DNA of 64,000 bases from positions 310,001 through 374,000 of the forward strand of contig NZ_JARXVT010000002.1 in NCBI RefSeq assembly GCF_029892845.1, read 5' to 3'. Both the position numbers and the translations under genes were made by a program. This DNA comes from Aurantimicrobium minutum. GTDB taxonomy: Bacteria; Actinomycetota; Actinomycetes; Actinomycetales; Microbacteriaceae. The notes under the pieces were generated by a model. The model saw only the letters and a list, made by a program, of their open reading frames with translations. It was not told the origin of the DNA and searched no databases. The stretch's first letter is position 1. Each line of letters starts with the position of its first letter. Shown piece by piece: positions 56,582 to 64,000 of this stretch.

Positions 56582-57492
56582 GCAACGACAAGCTCGTTCA
56601 AGATGCTTCGGTGCCGGTGAGCGAACAACCCACCCGTCAGAGCGCCCTCTATGACCGCGTTGCCGAGCAAACCGCGAGCATGATCATTCGCGAGTACTCA
56701 ACTTCCTTCGGTATGGCAGCTCGCCTGCTTGGTGCAGGCGTTCGCCAGGACGTCGAGAACATTTACGGCCTGGTTCGCCTGGCAGATGAAATCGTAGATG
56801 GCGTTGCAGCCTATGCCGGGGTCAGCGAGAAAGAGATTCGTCGTCTGCTCGACGAACTTGAAGAAGAAACTGAAGCTGCCATGCAGCGCGGTTACAGCAC
56901 CAACTTGGTCGTGCACGCGTTTGCGTTGACTGCTCGCAGGACCGGCATTGAACCAGACCTCACCCGCCCCTTCTTTAAGTCCATGCGCGTCGACATCACT
57001 CGCGTCACCCATACCCCCAAGAGCTTCGATGACTACGTCTATGGCTCTGCTGAAGTTGTCGGCTTGATGTGTTTGAAGGCGTTCCTCGTGGGCATGGATC
57101 TCACTCCAGAGCAGAACGACACTTTTGTGACGGGTGCCCGCAAGCTTGGCGCCGCATTCCAGAAGGTCAACTTCTTACGCGACCTCAGTGCAGACGTGGA
57201 TGCCCTGGGCCGCAGCTACTTCCCTGGCATCAACATCGCCACCTTCACCGAGGCAGATAAGCAGCGCCTTGTGGACGACATCGACGCGGACCTTGCTGTT
57301 TCTGGCGCTATCGTTCCACTCCTGCCCAGCACCAGCCGTAAGGCTGTGGCGCTGGCACAAAGTCTATTTGCTGAACTCAACCGCAGGATTGCGCGCACTC
57401 CTGCTGCCGAGCTCAAGCACACCCGCGTGAGCGTGCCGACATTCGTCAAGGCACGCCTCGCTCTTGCAGTTCTGATGGGAAAAACCTCATGA
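56578..57492 (+). CDS. crtB: Phytoene synthase
   Basis: The 304-residue enzyme joins two GGPP molecules to phytoene (C40). Marks are the YSTSFGMAARLL start near residue 40, RLADEIVDG near 67 (Asp-rich motif 1), YGSAEVVGLMCLKAF near 155 and QKVNFLRDLSADVDALGRSYFP near 190 (motif 2). The ATG overlaps crtE and the stop overlaps crtI, each by 4 bases, so the genes are translated together. Confidence 0.95.
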   Translation: MSNDKLVQDASVPVSEQPTRQSALYDRVAEQTASMIIREYSTSFGMAARLLGAGVRQDVENIYGLVRLADEIVDGVAAYAGVSEKEIRRLLDELEEETEAAMQRGYSTNLVVHAFALTARRTGIEPDLTRPFFKSMRVDITRVTHTPKSFDDYVYGSAEVVGLMCLKAFLVGMDLTPEQNDTFVTGARKLGAAFQKVNFLRDLSADVDALGRSYFPGINIATFTEADKQRLVDDIDADLAVSGAIVPLLPSTSRKAVALAQSLFAELNRRIARTPAAELKHTRVSVPTFVKARLALAVLMGKTS

Positions 57493-59102
57493 CCAAGTCC
57501 GTAGTCATTATCGGTGGCGGCATTGCCGGCCTCGCCTCGGCAGCTTTGCTTGCCCGCGATGGATACCAGGTGACCCTGCTGGAAAAGCACAAAGAGGTAG
57601 GTGGCCGTGCCGGAACTTGGGAGAAGGATGGCTTCCGTTTCGACACCGGTCCTTCCTGGTATCTCATGCCCGAGGTCTTTGATCACTTTTACAAGCTCAT
57701 GGGCACCTCGAGCGATGAGCAGCTCAAGCTCTCTAAGCTCAACCCTGGTTACCGCGTGCTCTTCGAAGACGACGGTGTTTACCCAGCACGCCCTATCGAT
57801 GTCTTGGACAACCGCGAGGACAACCTCGAGCTCTTTGAAAAGATCGAACCCGGTTCACGTCCCGCAATGGAGCGTTACCTGGACTCTGCCAAAGACACCT
57901 ACGAGATGGCGAAGAAGCGCTTCCTCTACACAAGCTTTGAAAAGTTCGGACCTCTGGTTCGTGCAGATGTTCTTCGTCGCACTCCCAAACTGACCAAGCT
58001 TCTGCAGGAGTCTTTGCACAAGTTCGCCTCACGTCACGTGAAGGATCCTCGCTTGCAGCAGATCCTGGGATACCCAGCTGTGTTCTTGGGTTCAAGCCCG
58101 TTCATCACCCCATCGATGTATCACTTGATGAGCTACCTCGACCTCGAAGACGGTGTGCTCTATGCGCAGGGTGGCTTCAACCGTGTCATCGAAAGCATTC
58201 GCGATATCGCAGTTGCTGAGGGAGTGAACCTCATCACTGAGGCCAACGTTTCCAAGATTCTCACTGTGGTGAACCCTGCTGGTCACAAGACCAAAGCCAA
58301 GGCTGCTGGTGTGGAATACACCAAGGGCAAGTCCAAGAGTGTGACCACTCTGGCCGCCGACATTGTGGTTTCTGCAGCAGACCTTCACTTCACCGAGACA
58401 GAGCTTCTGCCAGAAGCACTTCAGACATATGGCGAAAGCTACTGGGACAAGAAGGTCTCCGGGCCCAGCGCCGTTCTCGTTTACTTGGGTGTGAAGGGTG
58501 AAGTCCCTGAGCTCGAACACCACACCCTGTTGTTCACGAACGACTGGAATGAGAACTTCGGCAAGATCTTTAACCAGCCCACCTCAGTTCCAGATCCTGC
58601 GTCAATCTATGTCTGCAAGCCCAGTGCAACAGATGCCCAGGTTGCGCCCAAGGGTGACACTAACTTGTTCATCCTTGTTCCTGTTCCTGCTGATGTGTCC
58701 ATCGGCAGGGGCGGCATCGATGGCAAGGGAAGCAAGCAGGTTGAAGCCGTTGCGGACAGTGTGATCGAGCAGATCTCGGTCTGGGCTGGTGTTCCTGACC
58801 TGGCCAAGCGCATCAAGGTTCGTCGCACCATCGGTCCCGCAGACTTCGCCAACGACCTCAACTCCTGGAAGGGCGGAGCCCTCGGCCCCAGCCACATCCT
58901 CACTCAGAGTGCATTCTTCCGCTCGGGCAACATCTCCAAGAAGGTGGAAAGCCTGTATTACACGGGCGGAACGACCATCCCTGGAATTGGTCTGCCCATG
59001 TGTTTGATCTCTGCCGAGATTCTGGTCAAGCGTCTTCGTGGTGACACCACCACAGAGCCACTGCCAGAGCCGCTTTTCCCCACGGTCGACAAAACCGCTT
59101 AG
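57489..59102 (+). CDS. crtI: Phytoene desaturase
   Basis: The 537-residue FAD enzyme turns phytoene to lycopene. The dinucleotide site is VVIIGGGIAGLASAALLARDG near residue 5, DTGPSWYLMPEVFDHFY follows, and GGTTIPGIGLPMCLISAEIL near 495 is the C-terminal CrtI mark. It overlaps crtB by 4 bases, and crtYe starts 5 bases after its stop. The product lycopene goes to the elongase and cyclases encoded downstream. Confidence 0.95.
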   Translation: MTKSVVIIGGGIAGLASAALLARDGYQVTLLEKHKEVGGRAGTWEKDGFRFDTGPSWYLMPEVFDHFYKLMGTSSDEQLKLSKLNPGYRVLFEDDGVYPARPIDVLDNREDNLELFEKIEPGSRPAMERYLDSAKDTYEMAKKRFLYTSFEKFGPLVRADVLRRTPKLTKLLQESLHKFASRHVKDPRLQQILGYPAVFLGSSPFITPSMYHLMSYLDLEDGVLYAQGGFNRVIESIRDIAVAEGVNLITEANVSKILTVVNPAGHKTKAKAAGVEYTKGKSKSVTTLAADIVVSAADLHFTETELLPEALQTYGESYWDKKVSGPSAVLVYLGVKGEVPELEHHTLLFTNDWNENFGKIFNQPTSVPDPASIYVCKPSATDAQVAPKGDTNLFILVPVPADVSIGRGGIDGKGSKQVEAVADSVIEQISVWAGVPDLAKRIKVRRTIGPADFANDLNSWKGGALGPSHILTQSAFFRSGNISKKVESLYYTGGTTIPGIGLPMCLISAEILVKRLRGDTTTEPLPEPLFPTVDKTA

Positions 59103-59107
59103 ATCGC

Positions 59108-59443
59108 ATGAACATTCTCTATCTCGCAGCACTGCTGGTGGCACTCACCGGCATGGTGATGCTGGATAGACGGTTCCAGCTTTTCTTTTGGCAGGATGCT
59201 CGCCGGGCAACCCTGGTGTTGACCACCGGTATCGTGTTCTTCCTCATTTGGGATCTCACTGGCATTGATGCCGGTGTCTTCTTCCGCGGTGAGGGACAGT
59301 GGATGACCGGTATTCAGTTGGCTCCCGAGCTCCCTGTTGAAGAAGTCTTCTTCCTCACCCTGCTTTGCTACATGACCATGAATGTCTTTGTCGCTGTCAG
59401 CCGTGGAGTGAGTAAATACGTGAACAAGGCAGTGACCAAGTGA
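59108..59443 (+). CDS. crtYe: C50 carotenoid epsilon-cyclase subunit CrtYe
   Basis: A 111-residue membrane subunit of the heterodimeric lycopene cyclase. It has three membrane segments (about 1-18, 32-52 and 75-95) and the family motif LPVEEVFFLTLLCYMTMN near residue 78. With CrtYf it forms the ring at the ends of the elongated carotenoid. The stop overlaps the crtYf start by 4 bases. Cyclase type (epsilon, beta or gamma) is not certain from sequence. Confidence 0.88.
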   Translation: MNILYLAALLVALTGMVMLDRRFQLFFWQDARRATLVLTTGIVFFLIWDLTGIDAGVFFRGEGQWMTGIQLAPELPVEEVFFLTLLCYMTMNVFVAVSRGVSKYVNKAVTK

Positions 59444-59763
59444 CGTATTCGGTTCTCAACTCTGTCTTCTTAGGACTTGCCGTCTGGTTTGCGGTCATCG
59501 CGATTGTGGTGAGCACTCGCCGTGGCGTGAAGTTCACGAAGCCTGTGTGGTGGACCTTCGGGATCACGCTGGTGATCATGATGATCACGACCGCCATCTT
59601 TGACAATGTCATTATTGGCGTGGGACTCGTTGCATATGACCCCAGCACGCTGCTGGGAACCTACATTGGGCTCGCACCTCTGGAAGACTTTGGTTACACC
59701 CTCGCCGCCGTCATCATTTTGCCGGTGCTGTGGATTTTGTTGGGAACAAGGAAGAAGAGATGA
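59440..59763 (+). CDS. crtYf: C50 carotenoid cyclase subunit CrtYf
   Basis: A 107-residue membrane protein, partner of CrtYe. It has three membrane segments (about 3-22, 35-56 and 80-103), and GTYIGLAPLEDFGYTLAAVII near residue 73 is the conserved cyclase motif (P.EDF/E.). It is a member of the small lycopene cyclase domain family, split into two genes in actinobacteria. Its stop overlaps the crtEb start by 4 bases. Confidence 0.88.
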   Translation: MTYSVLNSVFLGLAVWFAVIAIVVSTRRGVKFTKPVWWTFGITLVIMMITTAIFDNVIIGVGLVAYDPSTLLGTYIGLAPLEDFGYTLAAVIILPVLWILLGTRKKR

Positions 59764-60641
59764 ACACACTGAAGCAACTCTTCGTTTCCTCTAGGCCTTT
59801 GTCCTGGATCAATACCGCGTTCCCTTTTGCGGCGGCGTATGTGATGACTACCCTCCAGGTTGATCTCACCTTCATCCTGGGCACCATCTTCTTCCTCATT
59901 CCTTACAACCTGGCGATGTATGGCATCAACGATGTCTTCGACTACGAGTCAGACATGCGTAACCCTCGCAAGGGCGGCGTTGAGGGAGCTGTGTTGGACC
60001 GCAGTCTCCACAAGATCACGCTGTGGGCCGTGGTCATCACCAATGTTCCGTTCCTGATTTACCTGGTTGCCGTCGGCAACCTGGATGCAAACATAGTGCT
60101 GGCTGTCAGCATGTTTGCCGTTGTGGCGTATTCCATGAAGGGCCTGCGCTTCAAAGAAATCCCCTTCCTGGATTCCTTCACCAGCAGCACACACTTTGTA
60201 AGCCCTGCCGTCTATGGCGTGATTCTGGCCGGAGCCGCCTTCACACCTGACCTGTGGCTGATCTTGACTGCGTTCTTCCTGTGGGGAATGGCATCACACG
60301 CTTTCGGCGCCGTGCAGGACATCCAGGCAGACAGGGAAGGCGAGCTTTCCTCGATTGCCACTGTGATTGGTGCAGCAAACACTTCTCGCTTTGCTCTGGC
60401 CTGCTACGCGCTCGCCGGTTTACTCATCATGTCCGGTGCGTTCTTCACGGAGCCCACCTGGCCTTACTGGGTTGCTGCAGCGACAGCCGTTCCCTACATC
60501 CTCATGGTGTGGCCATTTAGGAATCTCAGCGATGCTGACTGTGAACAGGCCAATCGTGGCTGGAAGAAATTCCTCGGCATCAACTTCTTTGCTGGTTTCG
60601 TTGTGACCATGCTGCTGATTTTTACTTGGCTTCACGGATAA
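59760..60641 (+). CDS. crtEb: Lycopene elongase (UbiA prenyltransferase)
   Basis: The 293-residue membrane prenyltransferase adds two C5 units to lycopene to form the C50 flavuxanthin-type backbone. Motifs: GINDVFDYESDMRNPRKGGVEG near residue 60 (first Asp-rich loop) and AVQDIQADREGELSSIAT near 192 (second). Nine or so membrane segments are visible. I take ATG 59760, which overlaps crtYf by 4 bases, with GGAAGAAGAG before it; the frame from 59730 is inside crtYf. It ends the operon, and a stable hairpin follows. Confidence 0.92.
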   Translation: MNTLKQLFVSSRPLSWINTAFPFAAAYVMTTLQVDLTFILGTIFFLIPYNLAMYGINDVFDYESDMRNPRKGGVEGAVLDRSLHKITLWAVVITNVPFLIYLVAVGNLDANIVLAVSMFAVVAYSMKGLRFKEIPFLDSFTSSTHFVSPAVYGVILAGAAFTPDLWLILTAFFLWGMASHAFGAVQDIQADREGELSSIATVIGAANTSRFALACYALAGLLIMSGAFFTEPTWPYWVAAATAVPYILMVWPFRNLSDADCEQANRGWKKFLGINFFAGFVVTMLLIFTWLHG

Positions 60642-60677
60642 GTAACTCTTCACATCTTGAAACACACCGAGATGTCA

Positions 60678-60710
60678 ACAGATCCCCCGTTCTTCGAACG
60701 GGGGATCTGT
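60678..60710 (+). terminator. Hairpin after the carotenoid operon
   Basis: ACAGATCCCCCGTTC (60678-60692) and GAACGGGGGATCTGT (60696-60710) form a perfect 15-bp stem with a 3-base loop. There is no T run, but position and stability suit the end of the crt operon. Confidence 0.75.
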
Positions 60711-60733
60711 CGGTTAGGCCAGAGTGCAATGAC

Positions 60734-60768
60734 GAGGTGACAAATTACACCTCTTGAGTTATATAACT
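60734..60768 (+). promoter_or_regulatory. Promoter and operator of the higBA-type pair
   Basis: GTGACA (60737-60742) and TATATA (60760-60765) form a promoter with a 17-base spacer. GAGGTG/CACCTC (60734-60739, 60748-60753) surrounds the -35, and the perfect palindrome AGTTATATAACT (60757-60768) covers the -10. Control by the toxin-antitoxin complex is likely. Confidence 0.6.
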
Positions 60769-60781
60769 TGAAGGTTGTATT

Positions 60782-61141
60782 ATGGTGACGTGGGATGTTG
60801 ACGTTGAATTGATCCGAACCTGGTTTGCCAAGCTTGATATCAATTCACGTGCTCAGGTTGAAGCGGCTATATCGCTACTTCAAGCGGAGGGTCCACAGTT
60901 AGGCAGGCCACTGGTTGATTCTGTCAGCGGATCAGTACATAAGAACATGAAAGAGCTCCGACCAGGTTCGTCGGGTCGGAGTGAACTTCGAATCTTGTTT
61001 GTGTTTGACCCAGAAAGAAAAGCAATCATGTTGGTCGCAGGAGACAAATCTGGCACGTGGACAAAGTGGTATCGAACAAGCATCCGAAAAGCTGACCAGC
61101 TTTATATGGAGCACCTGAACAGAAGAAAGCAGGAAAAGTGA
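60782..61141 (+). CDS. RelE/HigB-type toxin (Gp49-like)
   Basis: The 119-residue protein matches phage Gp49-like/HigB toxins of the RelE superfamily, which cleave mRNA on the ribosome: VELIRTWFAKLDINSRAQVEAAISLLQAEG, GRPLVDSVSGSVHKNMKELRPG, SELRILFVFDPERKAIMLVAGDKSG and KWYRTSIRKADQLYMEHL are typical. The basic residues needed for activity (KELR, RILF, K in GDKSG) are present, so it is probably intact. GAAGG is 7 bases ahead of ATG 60782. The antitoxin gene follows with a TGATG overlap, the toxin-first order of higBA. Confidence 0.88.
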   Translation: MVTWDVDVELIRTWFAKLDINSRAQVEAAISLLQAEGPQLGRPLVDSVSGSVHKNMKELRPGSSGRSELRILFVFDPERKAIMLVAGDKSGTWTKWYRTSIRKADQLYMEHLNRRKQEK

Positions 61142-61443
61142 TGTTGAGTCCAGATCAGCTATTCGCTGAGTACCCTTCTGACCCTGCCTTGGTTGAGGAG
61201 CACAAGAAGCGAATGATGGCGGAAGTCCGTGCATATCGCCTCAAAGAACTGCGCAAGGAGCTTCACATCACTCAAGTGGAACTCGCGCAGCAATTACAGG
61301 TCAGCCAGAACCGCATTTCACGCATAGAACACGGAGACATTGAGAAGTCCCAGGTTGATACGTTGCGCAAATATGTTGAAGCAGTTGGCGGAACGCTGAC
61401 GCTGGAAGTGCAAGTAGGAGATCGCAAGTTCCAGTTGGCTTAG
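61141..61443 (+). CDS. HigA-type antitoxin (XRE family)
   Basis: A 100-residue antitoxin with an XRE helix-turn-helix at about 30-80: ELRKELHITQVELAQQLQVS, then QNRISRIEHGDIEKSQVDTLRKYVEAVGG, and a final strand LTLEVQVGDRKFQL. It should neutralise the toxin encoded before it and repress the pair. I use ATG 61141 (TGATG with the toxin stop; AGGA six bases ahead) rather than GTG 61138. The A/T-rich promoter, palindromes and position next to a biosynthetic operon suit an acquired module. Confidence 0.88.
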   Translation: MLSPDQLFAEYPSDPALVEEHKKRMMAEVRAYRLKELRKELHITQVELAQQLQVSQNRISRIEHGDIEKSQVDTLRKYVEAVGGTLTLEVQVGDRKFQLA

Positions 61444-61466
61444 CGAGTAGCGAGTAGCGTGGAGCT

Positions 61467-62561
61467 ATGACCAACCCCACGCTCTTCACGCCCATCACCC
61501 TGCGCAACCTCACCATCCGTAACCGGGTGTGGGTGCCACCGATGTGTATGTATAGCGCTCTGGGTAAAGATGGTGTTCCCACTGATTTCCACCGTGCTCA
61601 CTATGGTGCGCTTGCGCTCGGAGGTGCAGGTCTTGTCATTGTGGAAGCAACGGCAGTGAGCCCAGAAGGTCGCATTTCTTTCCACGACCTCGGCATCTGG
61701 AACGATGATCAGGTTGAAGCTTTCAAGCAGATCACTTCTTTGATGAGGAACAACGGAGTTGTCCCTGGTATTCAGATTGCTCACGCTGGCCGCAAGGCTT
61801 CTACTTACCCAGGCTGGGGTTATGACGGCATTGACGGATCTGTTCCTGTGGAGGCAGGTGGCTGGCAGACCGTCTCTGCTTCTGCCAACGCGTTTGAGGG
61901 CTATGCCCCAGCGCATGCACTGACCGAGGAGGGTATCGCTCAGGTCGTTGCCGACTTCGCTGCGGCAGCTCGCCGTTCTGTGGAAGCAGGGTTCCAAGTT
62001 CTCGAGATCCACGCAGCCCACGGCTACTTAATCCACCAGTTCCTCTCTCCGCTGACCAACGAGCGCACGGACGACTTTGGCGGACCTCTGAAGAACCGTG
62101 CGCGTCTGTTGCTCGACATTGTTCGAACAATGCGCGCAGAAGTGGGCGAAGAGATCGTTCTCTTTGTTCGCTTCTCTGCCACCGACTGGATTGAGGGTGG
62201 TTGGAACGAAGAAGAAACCAGCATCGTGACGGATTGGGTCAAGGATCTCGGCGCGGACACCGTGGACATCTCAACCGGTGGTCTTGTTGCAGGCGCCAAG
62301 ATTCCCGTAGGGCCTGGCTATCAAGTACCCCTGGCTCACTACGTGAAAGAACATGCTCACCTGCCCACAAGTGCCGTGGGCATGATTACTACAGCTGCTC
62401 AAGCCAGCGAAATCATTACCTCAGGCCGTGCGGATGCAGTGATGCTGGGCCGGGAACACCTGCGGGATCCTCACTTCGCACTTCGCGCAGCGGCAGAGCT
62501 GGGAGAAAATATTTCCTACGGAACGCCCCAGTATCAGCGGGCGCCGTTTCCACGTTCCTAA
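61467..62561 (+). CDS. Old yellow enzyme family NADH:flavin oxidoreductase (YqjM type)
   Basis: The 364-residue FMN enzyme reduces activated C=C bonds with NAD(P)H. The YqjM-type marks are VPPMCMYSALG near residue 24 (redox Cys), IQIAHAGRKAS near 100, FEIHAAHGYLIHQFLSPLTNERTD-like segment near 180 (His-Ala-Ala-His) and LGREHLRDPHFALRAA near 330. The natural substrate is unknown. TAGCGT lies 6 bases before ATG 61467 (leaderless). It is convergent with the MFS gene, 3 bases apart. Confidence 0.92.
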   Translation: MTNPTLFTPITLRNLTIRNRVWVPPMCMYSALGKDGVPTDFHRAHYGALALGGAGLVIVEATAVSPEGRISFHDLGIWNDDQVEAFKQITSLMRNNGVVPGIQIAHAGRKASTYPGWGYDGIDGSVPVEAGGWQTVSASANAFEGYAPAHALTEEGIAQVVADFAAAARRSVEAGFQVLEIHAAHGYLIHQFLSPLTNERTDDFGGPLKNRARLLLDIVRTMRAEVGEEIVLFVRFSATDWIEGGWNEEETSIVTDWVKDLGADTVDISTGGLVAGAKIPVGPGYQVPLAHYVKEHAHLPTSAVGMITTAAQASEIITSGRADAVMLGREHLRDPHFALRAAAELGENISYGTPQYQRAPFPRS

Positions 62562-62564
62562 GAA

Positions 62565-63941
62565 CTAGCGAATGAATTTCGCGCGCAGAGGGATCATCAG
62601 GAGCAGACCTGCGAGCAGGACCACCACGATGCCCAGGATGCCGAAGTAGGTGGCTCCACCAATCACGACGAACAGCGCAAAGAGCGTGGGTGCTAAGAAG
62701 CTAATGGCCCGACCGGTGGTGGCGTAGAGGCCAAAGATCTCACCTTCTTGTCCCTGTGGGGCAAGGTGTCCCAGGAATGCACGAGAAGATGCCTGAGCGG
62801 GTCCCACGAAGAAGGTGAGCATCAAGCCACCAATCCAGAAGGCGTTTGCTCCACCGTCGTGGAAGATAAACAATCCGATGCCCGTGAGGACAAGTCCGGC
62901 AAGCGAGATCACAATCACGCGCTTGGAGCCGATCTTGTCGTCGATCCAACCGGAGAACAGCACTCCAATACCCGCAACAAGGTTGCCACCAATGGCGAAA
63001 AGAATGACTTCAGTGAAGCTGAGGCCAAAGACTGTTCCAGCCAAGATGCCACCGAAAGCAAAGACGGCTGCGAGGCCATCGCGGAAGACGGCGCTGGCGA
63101 GAAGGAAGTAGAAAGTGGGGCGAGAGTTCTTATACAGGTCGGCAATCTTGCGGAACAAGATTTTGTAGGACTCGAGGATGCCGGCTTTTTTGCCTGGCTT
63201 GGTGGCGACGTTTTCTGGAACATTGAGCAAGACCGGAATGGAGAAAATCAAGGCCCAGATGGCTCCGAAGACGGCGACAACACGAATGTTCATTCCTCCG
63301 TCAGTGGTCACGCCAAACCAATAGGGGGGATCGCCCAGGATGAATCCGATCAGGGCAATCAACAGAACCACGATGCCACCGAAGTAGCCCATGCCCCAGC
63401 CAAAGCCGGAGATGCGACCCATGTTCTTGGGGGTGGATACCTGGAGCAGCATGGCGTTGTAGTTCACATTCGCCATTTCATAGAACACGTTGCCAATGGT
63501 GAGCAGAACAATTCCAAGAACGAAGAACTGTGGCGCACCTTCCACAAAGAACATGGCGGCTGTTGCGAGGATCACAATGCCGGTGTTGATTCCAAGCCAC
63601 AGTTTCCGCTTTCCGCCAGCGTCGGTACGTTGACCGACCACGGGAGCAATCACGGCAACCGCGACGCCACCTATAGCCAGGGCCCAGCCCACCCAGCTGG
63701 TGAGGTTGGCCTCAGCAGCTTGGAAATTAGTCAGAGCGGCGCCGGTGGCCACACCCTCCCCACCGGCAGCTTCGTAAGCTTCGACAATCTTGGGATCTAT
63801 GAAGTAGCTCGAGACGATGTAGCGAGCAAAGACGAATGTAGTGATGAGCACACTAAAGGCGGAGGTTCCCCAGTCCCAGAGGGCCCAGGAGATGACCTGT
63901 TTGCGGGGAATCTTTACTTCTACAGCACCGGTGCTTGACAT
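62565..63941 (-). CDS. UMF1-type major facilitator transporter
   Basis: The 458-residue membrane protein has 12 predicted segments and fits the UMF1/Atg22-like MFS group: VISWALWDWGTSAFSVLITTFVFARYI near residue 15, APVVGQRTDAGGKRKLWLG near 118 (the loop 2-3 motif), and NVFYEMANVNYNAMLLQVS near 165. The group's substrates are unclear; export of amino acids or other small molecules is possible. TACCCT lies 6 bases before ATG 63941, the leaderless pattern. The final 59 bases of the window carry its promoter and nothing else I can name. Confidence 0.88.
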   Translation of the reverse strand: MSSTGAVEVKIPRKQVISWALWDWGTSAFSVLITTFVFARYIVSSYFIDPKIVEAYEAAGGEGVATGAALTNFQAAEANLTSWVGWALAIGGVAVAVIAPVVGQRTDAGGKRKLWLGINTGIVILATAAMFFVEGAPQFFVLGIVLLTIGNVFYEMANVNYNAMLLQVSTPKNMGRISGFGWGMGYFGGIVVLLIALIGFILGDPPYWFGVTTDGGMNIRVVAVFGAIWALIFSIPVLLNVPENVATKPGKKAGILESYKILFRKIADLYKNSRPTFYFLLASAVFRDGLAAVFAFGGILAGTVFGLSFTEVILFAIGGNLVAGIGVLFSGWIDDKIGSKRVIVISLAGLVLTGIGLFIFHDGGANAFWIGGLMLTFFVGPAQASSRAFLGHLAPQGQEGEIFGLYATTGRAISFLAPTLFALFVVIGGATYFGILGIVVVLLAGLLLMIPLRAKFIR

Positions 63942-64000
63942 GTGTTCAGGGTATCTTGCCCGCGCGATTACAGGGAAGAACTCAGGGTAAACAACCCATG

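Noticed and set aside
61440-62021. A 193-codon minus-strand frame opposite the old yellow enzyme gene
   Set aside because: Antisense to a certain gene and without motif.
62748-63938. A 396-codon open frame on the plus strand opposite the MFS gene
   Set aside because: The product is low-complexity and hydrophilic, complementary to a clear 12-segment membrane protein; treated as a shadow.

Overview
The window is about 64 kb of chromosome from a high-confidence actinobacterium, most likely a pigmented Microbacteriaceae with a small, streamlined genome (a freshwater Aurantimicrobium/Luna-type bacterium is my best guess). This rests on the recF-dciA-gyrB-gyrA order, a pknA/pknB-rodA-pbpA-FHA-crgA cluster, NucS in place of MutS/MutL, class E sortase, DUF3618/holin-like/YtxH genes and a C50 carotenoid cluster. 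No genus was confirmed by database search.

Layout. 1-6186: the oriC-proximal replication block (recF 3' end, DUF721/dciA, gyrB, gyrA, DUF3566). 6248-6438: tRNA-Ile and tRNA-Ala. 6588-10139: mixed small membrane proteins, DUF1801, YdeI-like, FemAB-like, Lon-domain and helical membrane proteins. 10240-22360: the conserved cell-envelope/cell-division region, with ppiA, rhomboid, crgA, sortase E, a 52-residue membrane protein and a PabA/TrpG amidotransferase, followed on the minus strand by fhaA-fhaB-pstP-rodA-pbpA-pknA-pknB. 22503-22585: tRNA-Leu(CAG), followed by an accessory stretch to about 29.4 kb (two XRE regulators, a DUF3800 protein, a type III-like Mod/Res pair), a HTH protein and two related lipoproteins. 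31399-34362: HAD-NucS-HAD-SDR on the minus strand. 34427-41694: M13 peptidase, glycyl-tRNA synthetase, a HemY-like relic, three small membrane proteins, HemD, and the tRNA-modifying rhodanese TrhO. 41739-45532: a Zur-box-controlled zinc ABC operon ending in zur. 45535-47126: hipBA. 47453-48689: zinc-free L28, L33, S14 and HU. 48781-54689: CopD/CtaG protein, unknown anchored protein, Pif1-like helicase, DCC protein, membrane protein, dCTP deaminase. 54801-60641: orphan Phd-like fragment, idi, and crtE-B-I-Ye-Yf-Eb. 60782-61443: higBA-type toxin-antitoxin. 61467-63941: old yellow enzyme homologue and an MFS protein.

How the genes act together. The pkn/pst/FHA block gives phosphorylation control of peptidoglycan synthesis by RodA and PbpA. 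The zinc locus is a feedback loop: transporter and regulator share one operon with a palindrome over its -35. idi and crt genes are divergent and supply isoprenoid units to a C50 carotenoid. Defence or addiction genes (Mod/Res, DUF3800, hipBA, higBA, orphan Phd) sit at several points rather than in one island.

The most useful non-gene signals are: a recurring TANNNT hexamer 6-7 bases before many start codons (leaderless transcription); a three-copy palindrome family with core TCGCAA-TA-TTGCGA; a pair of direct-repeat DnaA boxes next to an 18-bp palindrome; and the remains of a heme locus. No CRISPR array, insertion sequence or transposase was seen.
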